From: Metarhizium brunneum
Taxonomy: Eukaryota > Ascomycota > Sordariomycetes > Hypocreales > Clavicipitaceae
NCBI RefSeq assembly: GCF_013426205.1
Contig: NC_089427.1
Location: 3,348,001 to 3,412,000 of the forward strand
Direction: 5' to 3'
Length of the DNA: 64,000 bases
Shown here piece after piece: positions 33,366-45,101 of this stretch. The stretch's first letter is position 1, and each line of letters opens with the position of its first letter. Both the position numbers and the translations under genes were made by a program. The notes beneath the pieces were generated by a model. The model saw nothing but the letters and a program-made list of their open reading frames with translations, was not told where the DNA came from and did no database searches.

Positions 33366-36300
33366 CTTCGTCTCCGTACACCATCCATGACACGACACGA
33401 CAACCCCCTGTACTCCTAGCCGCTTGCAATGATGTGAACGCGAGGATCACTTGTATAAAACGTTTTTTTTCTCTATATATTGTCAGCACGAACCCACGAA
33501 AAGCCGCACCGAAAGACACAGTCCGGATTACTGTGGTCCATTTCGTCTACCTTGACTGCAGATCAGATATACAGCTCTTGCATGTGGGAGGATGCAAAAT
33601 TTGCTCCCCCCTTCCCCTGTTGTTCTTTTTTTTTCCACGTGCGTCTCCGCGCATGTAATGAATATCATAGTATTTATGGGAGGATTGGATTATCATGTTT
33701 TCTTTACTACAAATTTTGTGTAAATTCTTGGCGCTTCGGTATAGCGATGGAAGGGGGCAAATACCCAAGGAGAAGGGGCATATCATTTACAGAGGCTTAT
33801 TACAGCCTCGAGAGAGTTCATTATCGGCGTAGGCGACTGAAAAGGCGGCCGAATAGCCAGCATTTACCCAATACTAAATTCTGAATACAGTCGACAAGAT
33901 GTACTTGAGCATTACGCATTGGTCAAAATCAAAAAAGGGTGATGTGCTCTGCACTCGTGATATGCAAGTGAGCCTGATTATGAGGCCAGTCTGGGAATAC
34001 AGCAGCCAGGCCAACGGCCAGCAATGGTATCCCTTTCCGGCACGTATGTATTCACGACAAGCTACGAAGCAGCACGGCAGTGGGGGCGAACATGTCAAAG
34101 CTGCAGAATTACCCAACGGTATATCAAGGGGTGGTGCATCACAAAGGGGGGGGGAAGGGGACAAATTAACCTTTTTGTGCAACAGGTACGCCGCGGAAGT
34201 ACGATGACCAAGGCAGGCCGGCCTGACGCCGGCACCGACACAGCGTGGCCAAGATATGTACATGGTTGAAGGCGGAGGGAAGCCTCGTCGTGCCAGCGAG
34301 GGAGGGTCAAAGGGGGTAGGGGACATGGAGTCTAGGGACAAAGAGCAGCGTTGAACAGTCAGTGCTGGTACGTGCCACGGACGGGCTCATTCTGCCACGT
34401 CGTGCTTGTAGTTGGAACTTGGGCCACGTTCCGCAGGACTCGTGACACTATTTTTTTTCTTTCTAAAAAACTGATTAAGCTTGTTTGCGTGAACGAATCT
34501 GCTTATCTGGGAATCTTGCGGAAAACTCTGGGGCGTGGGTGAAGCAACTGCGCTGGCTGGGGAGGGTGTGGTGCACGCAATTTACGCATGTACGTACGGA
34601 GTTATGTAGGCGTGTATGTGCATGATGTGATGTAAATGGGTGGATGCACGGAGTTTATTTTCTAGAAAGAGGTTTGTCTCATTGTCGCAGGGCGGGTGTC
34701 GTGCCACCCGTGTCGTGGGTTCTGCCGCCGCCGCCGGCTGCTGATTGGCCGAGGGGCGCAGGGACGACACAGGGCACGACAGGCAGGGTTGGCTTTTTTC
34801 CTTTGAGCTTGGGGGGATGGATGGATGAGGATGGGCGGATCGACGCGTGCGGGTGCTGCGCTGGGCTTTTTTGCGAGGGACGCTTTGGGAAGCACGCGCA
34901 TCTCGGCCGCGTCGGTCGGGGGGAAGGGCGGGATCTGCATCACGATCTTGCGGAGCGAGACGAGTGGCAGGGCATGTTGTACATACAATGGCCGGGGGGC
35001 AGAGTTGCATTGGAGCTAGATGGAGATGGGGATGGACGCAGGAGACGTTTGTATTTTTTTTCGGCCGGCTATTGCTTTGCAACGAGGCTTGTTTGTCCCG
35101 GGGGGGCCATCGGAAGCCGCCCGTGTCGCATGGTCTGTCACGGGGTCCAGGAACACTCGGACACGGACACGCAAGACGACCAGAGGTGAATTTCGTGCAT
35201 GAGGGGGGGAGGGAGGGAGGGAGCAGCCGGGCCTGTGGCGGGACATGGGCAGGGTTGGCTCGGGACGGCTACTGCTTTGCATGCGAGGCCTTGGTGATGA
35301 CTGATTGCGACTACGATCAATGTACGTACTCCGTACAATGTACGTGTTCTGCCCGCGTGCCAGGGGTGCGGGGCGGATATCACGGCCGATCCCAGCCGGA
35401 GGAGTTTGGACGCGACAGCGCCAACCCCAAACTTGCCAAGATTCGTTTTTGGGGAAAATGGGACACAGCAGGGGGGGAAGGAGCTCCTGGTCGGTCGATT
35501 TCTCCAATCCGGCGGGCTGCATTCCCGTTTTCTTTCTTATTTTCCCGACGCACAAAGAGAGGGGGGCTTCCGCTTCCAGAATCCCCCTACTACGAACAGG
35601 CACAACGCTCCGGCGAAACAAAGGAAAACATGGAAAAAGGTGCACTCACCAGAGCCGCGAAAGCAGCCAGACCGTTGGGGGGCGCGGACCAAACGCCCAT
35701 TTTGCCGGCGCCAACGCCCCTCGATGCCTGCCTCGTATCTCCCGTCAGCCCGCCAGGTGCTCCGTATTAGAGTTTTATCCATCTGGTATCAGGTGGTGCT
35801 GCAAAGGCAAGCCTTCTCCCCAGCGCTATACAAGGAAAAACAACAAAATCCCCCGAGGCAGAAAATGGCAGAATGCCAAAAACCCCGGCATCCCTGTGCG
35901 AGAAAGTTGCGTCTAAGCGAGACGCCGGGGCCTCTGAGATAGAGTTTAGCCCGTGGGCAGAGGGGGAGTGCCGGATCGGCCCTTGCTTTTAAGTAGTAAG
36001 AGAAAAAAACAGACCGTTGATCCGGTCTCTTTCGCTCGTTCCCCCCCTTTTCCTCCCCATTTAGAAAAAGGGGGGGGCCGATGTAACGGCGATTGGATGT
36101 TTGGCTTTGCAGGGGCGTGCCGATCGCGAGAGGATTTGTGCCAAGGCTGTCTGGATATTTTTTTCTCCCCTCGTAACGCTTTGTCCTCTCCGTCATGGTC
36201 CCTCCTGGTTGGTCCTTCAATGTTGGTTAGAACTGCCGCCAGGCCGCTTCGGCTGGATTGGCCCGTTTGGTAGTGGGAAGGAGCGATGCTCGCTGGTTCT

Positions 36301-37263
36301 TCCAGCCTCGTGCGGAAACACGGCACCGAGGTGTTCTGTTTCTTTTGATGCGGGAGTCGTCACAAAGACGTCGACTGGTGTTTTGATTGTTTGGTTTCTG
36401 CCCGTTGACCCAGAGCAGCTTGTTCGGTTCTTGCACGCGACGACCCGTGGCAAAACGCGGCCAAGTCCACCGAACAAGGTTTTTCCATCGTGGCACGCAG
36501 AGCACGCATGTACATAGGGCCGTTTCGGTCCCGTACGGGGCTGCCTTGCAAGGACATTGTCTTCTTGTGCCGAGAGACTGTGGTGTACTGTACATGGTTG
36601 CGTACATGCGTACAGTACAACCCGCCGCCCTTTTAGAGCCCACTTTTGATATATCGCCAGTCAGTACTCCGTAGTATAGGAGTTTCATATAGCCCATGAT
36701 AGACGGGCCCTGGGTCCCGGGACCCAGTTGTGGGGAGGAACGCGTATTTGGAGCCGTAGAGAGTCGATGAATTGTGGTTTTCCCCCTTTGACCTGCATAC
36801 ATCTGGCGAGCCGAACATGCTGGATGCCCACGGGACGACTGTGAAACTTGGCATTTACACGCCTGTCCGGGGCCCGTCGGAAGAGAGTGCCTCCAAGGCC
36901 GTCTTGGCGCGGGATACAGCCTCTTGGTGTTTTTGCCGAGCCCTGCCATCTTGCCTGTCGCGTCCGATATTCTTGGTATACAAGGGCGGGCTGCGATACT
37001 TGGCGTCGGGGCCATGCTGCGGAAACGGTTGCTTCTGTAACCGTAGAGCGGGAGTGTCGTCTTGCTGCATCCGGGATGCTGTACACAAGATAGATTGCCT
37101 TCTCGGTATGGATTTTGGCTCATCGGCTGGAAACTCTTTTTGTATTTACGCAAATTCCACCAATGACGAGGGTGACACGGCACAAGGATGGTGGGAGGTT
37201 GAAAATCTAAATTCTACATGCAACCACAGCACAGAACCTTGAGCTATACATGTCCTTACTTTG
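33366..37263. other. Intergenic, 3.9 kb, no supported gene
   Basis: Downstream of the homeobox gene. Open frames up to about 318 codons (minus strand, 36227-37183) carry no recognisable motif and show a composition typical of chance frames. Motifs of the GTACTCCGTAC type occur at 35326-35336 and 36665-36673. G-rich runs near 35200 and 36070 are simple sequence. Confidence 0.5.
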
Positions 37264-40200
37264 TCATAGCCTGCAAGGCTTCGTCTCTGCATCTGTGGCC
37301 CGCAATCCTCCGTAGTTGCTGCGCTCTGCCCCCAGCGCCTCCAACACTTCACCGGGTCCGCGCGCAACCAGCGCCGCCGTGCCTAGCTCTACAAGCACGC
37401 CGGCGTCGTTCTTGGCTGCTGCCAGCAGAGCCGTCAACCTGTTGCTTCTGACGCTCCATGTGCCCCTTTGCGCTTCCGCGCTGCTGTCCCATGTGCCACC
37501 TAGGTTGTGGTACACGGACATGCGGACGTCTCGGCGCTGTCCAACGCTGGCCGGTGGGACTGCTCGGGGGAGCTGTTGGGTTGATGCCCAACAGGAATCG
37601 ACTCTGGGCAACCAAACCGCTGCCGGATGCGTGTCCAAGGCCTGGATCTAGGCCGGACCTGTCGGCATGGCGGCGACTGGGCATCATGGCCTCGCCTAGG
37701 GCGCGCTTAGTAGCTCGGTTTCGCGTTCCCTGAGACCTTTGAGCTTAAAGAAGCTGCCCCTTTCCCCTAGAGTCATGCGTGTGAAATCTTTGGTCACGCA
37801 TCACTATTGGTATTTGTAGGACGCTTCATAGGGGACCCGAGTTCGCGCTCACTGCGCGGCTCACGACGTGGCGGCTCGTGGTGGTTCCGCAGACAAAGCT
37901 GACGCTGCAGCCCATGCTCTCCATCTCTCGCTTGAAGATCTCGTCGTGTCGCTCGCTGCCGCCATTACGAGAGAAGGCGAGACTTTGGGCGCCTGTTGAG
38001 CCATTTACACGGAGACGAAACGGCCTAAATTGCCAGGCTGCCTCCCAGTAGATACGAGGCTGAGCTGTCGAGCTGGAGCTGTTGATAGGTGCTTGATACT
38101 GCCAATCTGCAAGACTCCCGACTCGTCGAACATTGACCATAGCCAATGTGATTACCCTACTGCATGTATCTGGATGCGTCTTGGATTCGATCCGCGGCGT
38201 CTACTTGTGTAAGCCAGATGGGAGGTACATGACCGGCGCGTAGTATTGCATCATTGTATCTCAAGGGCCTATTATCAAATAGGCATGTTAGCATCGTTTT
38301 TCGAGTTGGCTGAATTATTCTGCTCATGGAGTAAACGCAAACTCACGCTGAAATCATTTCTGGCTTCTCGACTCCCATTTGGCTGATTTCCACGTAACAG
38401 TAGTCTCTATTCTCTAGAGACACGTCCATGTCCAGCTTTCCGGCTCTCAGGAGGTCTTGTTTTCCAATATCGACCATGATGCTCCATTCAGCAGCCCAGT
38501 TCCATGTCGCGCAAGAGGTCGCCGGACAAGGAATTCAAGATGACATCTACACGGCAATTGCTCTCGCACATGGCGCCTTCCGCAAGGGCGGTGCTCCGGG
38601 AATCAAAAATGTGGCTTTTTGGCCTCGTAATCAAGGACGAGTTCTGGGAGTTTGAAGATGCCCATTGCGATCCGGACATCGAGTTTAGGTGTAAAGCAGT
38701 TGGACCCATGTGTTGATGTAAGGAGAAAGACATCAAGTGAGGTGCTCACTCTAAAATTCAATCCCACGCAATGCACTTCCACCTCTGTCTCGCCGCCATG
38801 GGTGGCTCAAATGATTCTTCAGGCTAGTGGCATAAATCAAGGCGTCCCAGACGATCGATTTGGAGAATCGCTTCGTGGCTTGCCTCAACCACCTACACCA
38901 GTACAGGCCCGTTGTTTATCCAGGAAAGGGAGAAACGATTGACGTAAACGGCGCCGTCACGGATGGAATACTCGTAGTCCGGTCCCATAGAGCTCTCATA
39001 GTTTCTGGCTGGGAACTTGGCAAGGGCATCAGCTGCCACGCTGGCAGAAGCGCCGCAGTTTTCCGTTTCGCAGGTGGCCAAGTCTATTGCTAGCTGGGAG
39101 CGAAGAGTCTGATAATCCCATTCCTAGTGCGTATACAGGATCTTGACAGTATATATGTGACGGTTGAGTAACCCGGAAGACGCCATATTCGTCCAGGTTG
39201 GCGACAAATTCCTGAAAGTGTCGAAACTCGACTCTCTCCATTCTCTCGAAGAAGGGACCATCACTGCCAAGGATGAAATTACGTCCTGTCCCAGCTTTGA
39301 AGTCTCACCTTTGACGCAGCGAGATGGTTCATGCCCCCCCCTTCCCCAAGTCTGTAATTAGTGCTCTAGCCTGCTCAGATTCATGGCCTTGTCTGCGCGT
39401 AACACCGTGATGCCGTTGTTGAGCTCGAGAGAGAGCAAGAAGGATCTAGCCACTATGACGATGCTTTGTTCGGATGTAAATGCGACGCACCCGAGGAGAC
39501 GTATTTCAAGTAGAAAATGTGACCTCGGCACGAATAAGGTCATTCAAAACGCCCTCGGTAGTGGAACCAAAACCGGCGCCCAGTTCAAGAGGTTTAGTGT
39601 GCTGAACCCTAAACATTTGTCGAGCACGTCGCACTCACTGAGAATGCCGAAAAGATCCTATACCCCTGAGAAGATGGGCGAAGCATCTGCACACACCCTT
39701 GACATTGCTGCAGCGACACACTCGACCGGGGTGTTGGTGAGAGCTCAGCGAGTACATCAGGCCGTTTTTGAAGCGCTTCAATGTCATTAAAACTCTCCAT
39801 TTGAACGCCCTGCCTGTCTAACCATGCCTTATACTTTTGTATTTTCGGACGCTTTCTGTGAGATGATGCAACACAGCGGTGCAATCCTGTTGAGACCGCC
39901 GCTGTATGAGCTTAAATGACGGTTTGTATTGATGGACACGTAATTTTACTCAAAATTGACGTGTGGTACCCATCCGCGCCTCGCCTGAATACTTGTGCTG
40001 TCATCACCATCTGCGCCTGGATCGCCAACGGGCGTCACAATAACCCCTGAGAGACGTGAGAATGTCTTAGAATCCACAACGCCGGTGAAGCCACCAAGAA
40101 CTGCGTTTCCATCCGCGGCGGGAGAGACCGATACCGATATCATGCCCGTGGGGATTCAAGTAATTGTGAGAGACGCTGAACCTCGACAACAGAACTTGTC

Positions 40201-40325
40201 GGTCGTCCTGGCCAAGCCATGCCTGGCAGCTAAGAAGCTGAAAATACAAGTCCAAAATGACCAGGTGCAAGTGATAGTTGACCTCATTGCCGTGCCGGTT
40301 ATTGCGTGCCTTTACCACGGCTAGT
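37264..40325 (-). pseudogene. Relic of a highly reducing polyketide synthase (DH-MT-ER-KR part)
   Basis: Decayed minus-strand HR-PKS gene in many short frames, interrupted by stops, frameshifts and deletions. Collinear pieces in 5' to 3' order: DH C-terminal half (about 40318-39946, with YFQLLSCQAWLGQDDRQVLL and later SVSPAADGNAVLGGFTGVV); DH-MT linker (39884-39609); methyltransferase SAM motif LELGAGFGSTTEGVLNDL (about 39580-39520); pre-ER linker ending EYSIRDGAVYVNRF (about 39080-38930); ER start VEVHCVGLNFR (about 38790); ER core DVILNSLSGDLLR and IGKQDLLRAGKLDMD (38560-38410); ER end AGHVPPIWLTQVDAADRIQD (about 38240-38170); KR piece SERHDEIFKREMESMGCSV (about 37960); post-KR SVYHNLGGT (about 37500). 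KS, AT and ACP are not found, and most of MT is missing. Non-functional as read. Confidence 0.87.
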
Positions 40326-41896
40326 CAAGGGCATGTACTGGAAGTCAACACATCCTCCGGGCAAGTGAAATGTGCCCCATAGTCCCATCCCTTCTTCCAC
40401 ATGACCTAATACCGCGTCTGAGCGCTGATGTTTTTTGGTAGCCGAATGTTTTCTGGTCAAGCTTCTGCCACGAGGGGAGCGGTGTCCGTTGTGGCTTTGT
40501 CCCGAACCTGGCCGGAGCTGTACTTCCTCCGTTGTGGCCGTTGTGCGAGGCTATGGTAAAATTCCACCAGTGGCTGTCGAGCTCGTTTCTACCCTGACTT
40601 TCGCAAAAGCCAAAGACTCAGGAAAGAAGAAAGAAGGGGTATTCGTCTTGAAAAGTGCATAAATGTCATCTTTTGTGGCGGTGAACAGTGCTCGTAACCA
40701 AGGCAAAGCGTTGAAGACTGCTTGGCAACAAACACAAATCTTGAAATATCAAACCAATATACCAAACAGAACACGCAGCAACTCCCCTATGCCGTCAAGA
40801 CGAGATGTAAAGAATCCTCTACAATAAATTTCCAAAGTGCTCCAGAATCGAGATCATGGACTTTCAAGTTCACAGCCCCAACGCACCAGAGGATTGGCGT
40901 GCGGGTGCCGAGAAAGCCCAAGTTTGCAAGAGAGCTGAAGGGTTTCCCGAGGCGATGGGGAAGTATTATGAGAATAGGACATCTGGAGCTTTGACCTGAC
41001 CAGGTCGGCTCGAATTCTGGAGATTGGACAGCTCTGGCGGTGCTTTGCACGAAACGCTGACCACCAAACGCCGAGGACAATATAAGCAGCACCCTGACCA
41101 CTCGGTAGTTTCAAAGATATCGTGCTTGCAACTCAGCTCTTCGATTCTATCATCTCCTGTATTATCTTAGTCACACTGTTCATGAGGCCACTTCACTCTT
41201 CGGTCTGGCTCTCCGTGCTCCCTCTGTTGCGTTCCTGTCTCTATTAGGAGTGTGTACTTTGCTCACCGTCCTTTCTTCAGATCCAGGGCTCAGGCAGCTG
41301 ACCTTGGCGGTCGTGGTCAGCATGACTGCCACCACCACCGGCAGGCAGGGCGTTCTCAAAATCCTCGTCGTCTGTGTGCCCGCGCGTGGCCCTGAAAACC
41401 ACCAACAGCCCCCTCAGTAATATACGCACATGTTGTTTCCAGTTCTGTAGCGTCGTGTTCTTTGGTTGTCTCTTTGGCGAATTCGTTAATGCATATGAAT
41501 TGAGGGGTGTACCTAAGGCGAGACGACATACGAAACTTGTACGGAAATCTTAGTCAAAAATATCGTCCAGTCGCTGTGGTAAAGCATGTGGTGATAACAG
41601 GCTGCCTCGCTTTGCAGGGAGGCAAGTTGCAACATTCGAACAACCCCCACTTTAACTGCAATGACTGGCCCAGCCCGACGTCACCGTTTGTACTTTGTAC
41701 CTCGACGCGTCTGCCATCGAATTGGTCCACATGCACCTTAGATCAAATATATGTACAAACCAGACACTACCATTCCACACAGAATTATTTGTACAAGCAT
41801 TAGTGCACTGAGCGTATTTATTTGTCGTCTCATTTTATAGATAAGACTCTTTTTTCTTTACCATGTCCTTTGACGAATGAGTATACCTAGTCATTT
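40326..41896. other. Intergenic, 1.6 kb, possibly further eroded PKS 5' sequence
   Basis: No ketosynthase or acyltransferase motif could be recognised, although the PKS relic should continue in this direction. A minus-strand frame at 41101-40787 is open but without clear homology. The right end must contain the SLD3 promoter. Confidence 0.45.
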
Positions 41897-44851
41897 ATGT
41901 CCTCTCCTGCTGTGCTCGACGCAGACGCGTCGCGTCCACGGTCTGGAATATTGACACCCAGCTCTGACGGGAGCTTGAACCGCCGGCGCCTCAGTTCGCC
42001 AGATGGAGGTACAAATAGACGGGCAGATGCGGCGGCAATGGACCACCTCCTCAAGCCTTCCATTACAGTCAAGGTTGGAGAGCCTCGCGACATCTAAACT
42101 CTGTCTTCACTGGACCTTGCTAACGAGCGTACATAGCCGCATCCGCCAAATCTGCATATCCAACCCCGAGTCTTGTTACCATTGATGCTACTTCCCCGAG
42201 AGTACTTGCCTCTCGCCAGTCTCGATTTTTCCGCCCTCGATAATGAATTACCACGGACCCGTTTCGTGGAGTCTCATATCAAGATTCTAGATCTTGAAAG
42301 CCGCCTAGCGTCTTCAGCGAGCATTGTAATTGCAAGAAACGAGCCAAAACGCACAATATATGCCCTCGAGAGACAACCAAATGGTCTATACGTCATGTGC
42401 AAGCTGGGTTCATGGGTCGACCTTGGAGAACTGGCAAGGCGGGCAACAGCACTATGCCACCAACGTCTGGCTCCTGCCAGGCAGCACAGACACGATAGGG
42501 AAGATGACGCGCCATTGACGACACCCCACTTGCACAAGGAGCATAAGAAGAAGAGAGCTGCCATTGAGGCTATTCAAAGCCTCGTAAGGAAGAAATCAAA
42601 GCCTCAGGCGGTGCAGCAAGAGCATGGAAGCGACGAAAAAGGCGACGAAGTGGAGGTAGACATCCGGGCATCTCAACTGCCATCCCCGGAGATCAAATCC
42701 GACGAACAAAACAATGCTCAGAACTTAGTGAACGTACAGGATGCTTCAATGACGGGCCATTCTGTTGACGACGCGCCGCCAGCTTCGTCACAACAAACCG
42801 CAGAGGAAATATTTGACAACATTCGCACGCAATATTTTGAAGCATTGTACAGATCTATGGTATGCTTACCTCCCGACCTCCGCTACGGTTCAGTTACTGA
42901 CGGATTTTAGGGCTCGTTGGCGTATTTTGCCAAAGGACCTCTTTCAAGAGCGCGATCCGCATTCCATCTGGATCTTGAGTCCAACCTGAACATGGTAGAC
43001 TTGATCGACTTTTTGAAGAGCCTGATCCTTACGACGATGCAAATAGACAAAAAGTATCGCGAAACCATTCCAGAGATCATTGCCAAAATGCAGACTTTGA
43101 TCGAGACTTCAGACGAAGGCCGTAAGAAGAAGCGCAAGCTTAGAAAAATGAAGCTTGGAAAGGATTCATTATATCCCATGGAAGACGAAAGCATCCACAA
43201 GTGGTGGAATGCGAACAAGCCGCAAACTAACGAGGAAGAAGCATCAATCTCGACAACACAACTCAAGTCGCATGTTTCAATGCTTCGGACCAGGGAGACT
43301 CAGCTTCAAATGATTCTGATTCTGGAGATTCTTGCCTTGGAACCGTTGAAAGCTGCGGATGAAGCTGCGGTTTTGAACCTACCCACCTTGCCAGGAGCAG
43401 ACTCTCGACAAGAGCAGAATATGGCACCCCCGCCTAAGAAGCGGAACAAGCATAACTTACCCGTCTTGTTAGATGTACACGCGGACCGACTTACCATTTG
43501 GCAGTCCACTGCTTTTGATGAGCACCTCTTGTTGGCAGACTCTCAAGTTACACATACTTCGCCCGAGGGCCAGATTCAGCAGAAAGCCTCGTCGGAGCCA
43601 TTGAGGGACTTTTGTGTGGATGTAATTGTACCCTTGTAAGTAGTCTTTTGTTCTCATTGAGGAGGTAGATGCTAAGCATTCCCTAGCTTTTCCGCCCGAT
43701 TGCCAGAGCGATGCGATGCGATCAATCGCAAACTCGGCGGTCCGGTTATTGTGTCTCCCGTCAAATCCAAAGCACTGAAGCGATCCTCTAGCAAAAAGGA
43801 GCAAAAGCCAGGGGCTGCCACAAAGCGATCAGCTCCGCTTAATTCTAGGAGAACGCTGCAACGGGCTCTATCAACGGAGCAGCTACATCGGCGCAGCGTT
43901 TCCAGAGGTCCTAGCAACACGATTGCACTATTAAGATCTGCAACGTCAACATCTGTATCGGGAATAAAGCGCGAGGGAAGCGAGCCCTTGTCCTTGAAAG
44001 ATCTACCCAGAGGAGACTCTCTGATGGGCAGATCAAGACAGCCTTCACTACCACGGAGTAACAGCACAAGTAACCTTGAAGAAATCAAAGCAAGTAGGAA
44101 GGCATTGGTGGAAGCAGAACTGAAGGATGCAATTTCTGCCCTGAGGAAACCGAATCGTGAGGTTGTTGGCAAGGCTATGGCAGAAGCAGACCAACACCGC
44201 GCCATAACTAGTCTGTCTGCAAAGAGTTAGTTCCCGATCCTACCTTTGTCGAAATCCATGGAAACTGACCTCCAAGTAGAAACAAAGAGGATGCCTAGGA
44301 GCACGTTGGCTTCTTCGATTCAAGTTAAGGCAACGCCAGCAAACAATCGCTTTAGAGACGTCCTCGCAATGAAACAAGAGTCGTTCGTTGACGTCTCTCT
44401 GGAAAGCATGGAGGAAGTCATACCTCCCTCGAGCGTTGACCATTTGGTTCCGTCCACAGGACACAGGCATGGTCACAGAGACGCTTTTGCGGATAGCGTC
44501 TCGCCTGGTATGGACCTTGTTGGTGGAACACCAGCTCGGCCCTCGCTGCAGGCCAGTTTTATTAGACGCATGGCCAGCGACGGGCTAGCGATTCCACCGT
44601 CATCTCCATTGTTTAGCAGAAACACAGCCATGGTGGATGAGTCCCCTAGGCCTCAAGGCTCAGCCGGAGATACCATAGGATTTCGATCTTTGACTAAACC
44701 GTCTAACGATGTCATGGCAACACCAGTCAGGAAGAATGTATCAAGACTAGATTTGATTCAAAGTCCAGTGCCTATGAAGGAATCTGACCAGCAGAGGACG
44801 GTGTCGATTTATGAGAAATTGGGTTGGGACGATGACTTTGATGACATTTGA
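41897..44851 (+). CDS. SLD3: DNA replication regulator Sld3
   Basis: Sld3 recruits Cdc45 to licensed origins and, once phosphorylated by CDK, binds the Dpb11/TopBP1-type scaffold to fire replication. Exons are 41897-42073, 42137-42859, 42911-43635, 43687-44225 and 44280-44851, giving 911 residues. Seen: N-terminal PREYLPLASLDF, the central Sld3 domain with EEIFDNIRTQYFEALYRSM, GSLAYFAKGPLSRARSAFHL and STTQLKSHVSMLRTRETQLQ followed by QMILILEILALE, then a long basic Ser/Thr-rich C-terminal region with several SP and TP sites (SPVKSK, ATPVRK, QSPVPM) suitable for CDK control, ending in EKLGWDDDFDDI. Four short introns all join in frame. Convergent with TRS65. Confidence 0.9.
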
Positions 44852-45101
44852 CGAGGTTTATAACAAGCATTTTAAGGCGTTGCATAGGGGGGCACACAAT
44901 CGGGTACACATTTAGAAATGACGGGAGGGATGAGAATAAGAAGGACCAGGCATGAAGCATTGCATCATTGGAGTTATTGAAGAAAAACGGTTTATATTAC
45001 ATGGCTATTGATCATTTTAACTGCACTTTACATAGCATATATGAAGTTAGCAGAACAAGGACGTATACAATCATGAGTACTGTAGTATTTTACATTCCTA
45101 T
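44852..45101. other. Convergent spacer SLD3 / TRS65
   Basis: 250 bp AT-richer spacer between two stop codons; both transcript ends must lie here or overlap. Confidence 0.5.

Noticed and set aside
36227..37183. 318-codon open frame on the minus strand
   Set aside because: Composition rich in Arg, Pro, Thr and Cys with no recognisable domain; not collinear with the PKS relic frames.
38165..38215. TTCGATCC resembling a tRNA B-box
   Set aside because: No A-box or acceptor stem at suitable distance; the same DNA encodes the end of the relic ER domain on the minus strand.
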